The notes under the pieces are model-generated. The model searched no databases. It was not told the DNA's origin and was given only the letters and a program-made list of their open reading frames with translations. A DNA stretch of 46,282 bases, from assembly GCA_000226015.1 (NCBI GenBank), contig JH154536.1:96694-142975 (forward strand), written 5' to 3'. This stretch comes from Mnemiopsis leidyi. Taxonomy: Eukaryota; Ctenophora; Tentaculata; Lobata; Bolinopsidae. A program made the position numbers and the translations under genes. Shown piece after piece: positions 45,957-46,282 of this stretch (positions within the stretch are counted from its first letter, which is position 1; every line of letters begins with the position of its first letter).

Positions 45957-46085
45957 CTGATACTTAATGATAGAAGATCTAACCTCATACCTCCCCTAGG
46001 ATGTCTAGGATCAATCCCGCTCAATTATAGTTACCATCTTATTGTCATTTGGTAGTTTCATTTAGTTTGACAGTGATAGCAGGAA

Positions 46086-46282
46086 ATGTCAGAACAGAAA
46101 AATCACGGACCTCCAATCCCAAGGTTGGAGAGCAGCTACCTTATGTTCAAGAAAGAAGTGAGTTTGTGGTCGGTAACCACAACAGTTGAAAAGAAGAGAC
46201 AAGCTGGAACCATAATATTCTCTCTCCCAGATAAAGCTAAGGCTGAGGCCTTAGAGATTCCACTCGCTGAACTGCAGGATGG
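46086..46282 (+). mobile_element. Gag-like ORF of a retroelement, truncated by window end
   Basis: The ORF starts at ATG 46086 and stays open to the edge (65 codons). It opens MSEQKNHGPPIPRLESSYLM and has the pattern F/Y..K.E...W...T...K.KQ....ISLP...A, here KEVSLWSVTTTVEKKRQ followed by IIFSLPDKAKAEALEI. This pattern is familiar from gag-like proteins of invertebrate LTR-type retroelements. No LTR or primer-binding site can be fixed in the 130 bases upstream. It may be intact or a fragment; the rest lies outside the window. Confidence 0.65.

Overview
This is a window of nuclear DNA from an intron-rich, non-vertebrate animal. Introns are GT-AG and mostly of 0.1-2.5 kb, genes lie on both strands, the DNA is A+T-rich, and it carries SINE-like, Penelope-like and gag-like element pieces. 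Animal-type parkin and listerin place it in Metazoa. A secreted discoidin/ephrin-receptor-like protein, an orphan seven-helix receptor and an intronless PIM-like kinase would suit a cnidarian or another marine invertebrate. The exact group is inference; nothing read by eye fixes the phylum. There is one 202-base assembly gap (20458-20659). I rebuilt the genes by joining exons with matching reading phase and checking them against remembered family patterns; no alignment was run.

Left part (1-16.8 kb): two ubiquitin-ligase genes lie head to tail on the plus strand. Parkin (451-4814, nine exons, 437 aa) is complete, with Ubl, RING0, RING1, IBR and RING2. Listerin/LTN1 (5772-16792, fifteen exons, 1472 aa) is complete from its N-terminal motif to its C-terminal RING. 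LTN1 intron 7 (7559-11754) contains a complete minus-strand gene for a secreted Cys-rich, galactose-binding-like protein (7940-10248). An intron of that nested gene carries a near-perfect hairpin of about 60-bp arms. A tRNA-derived SINE sits on the minus strand directly behind the parkin stop.

Middle part (16.8-34.8 kb): mostly intergenic DNA with short tandem duplications and the gap, which is flanked by two direct copies of a ~220-bp repeat. The genes here are a 314-aa hydrophilic protein of unknown function (21673-23538, plus), a 154-aa unknown protein (24338-25350, minus) and an intronless PIM-like Ser/Thr kinase with an upstream TATA box (26742-27539, minus). About 7.3 kb from 27.5 to 34.9 kb has no gene that I can support.

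Right part (34.8-46.3 kb): a seven-helix orphan receptor starts at 34861 (plus). Its last common exon can be spliced, in the same phase, to any of three different terminal exons (37270, 37915 or 39345), giving three different cytoplasmic tails. Its exon 2 end, including the splice donor, is repeated in tandem in the next intron. On the minus strand follow a 144-aa coiled-coil protein (41144-43215), which has a second SINE copy in its first intron, and the 3' end of an unknown gene (45199-45956 and onward). Between them lie a dead Penelope-like reverse transcriptase remnant and a 15-bp/90-bp hierarchical minisatellite. A gag-like ORF begins at 46086 and runs off the window.
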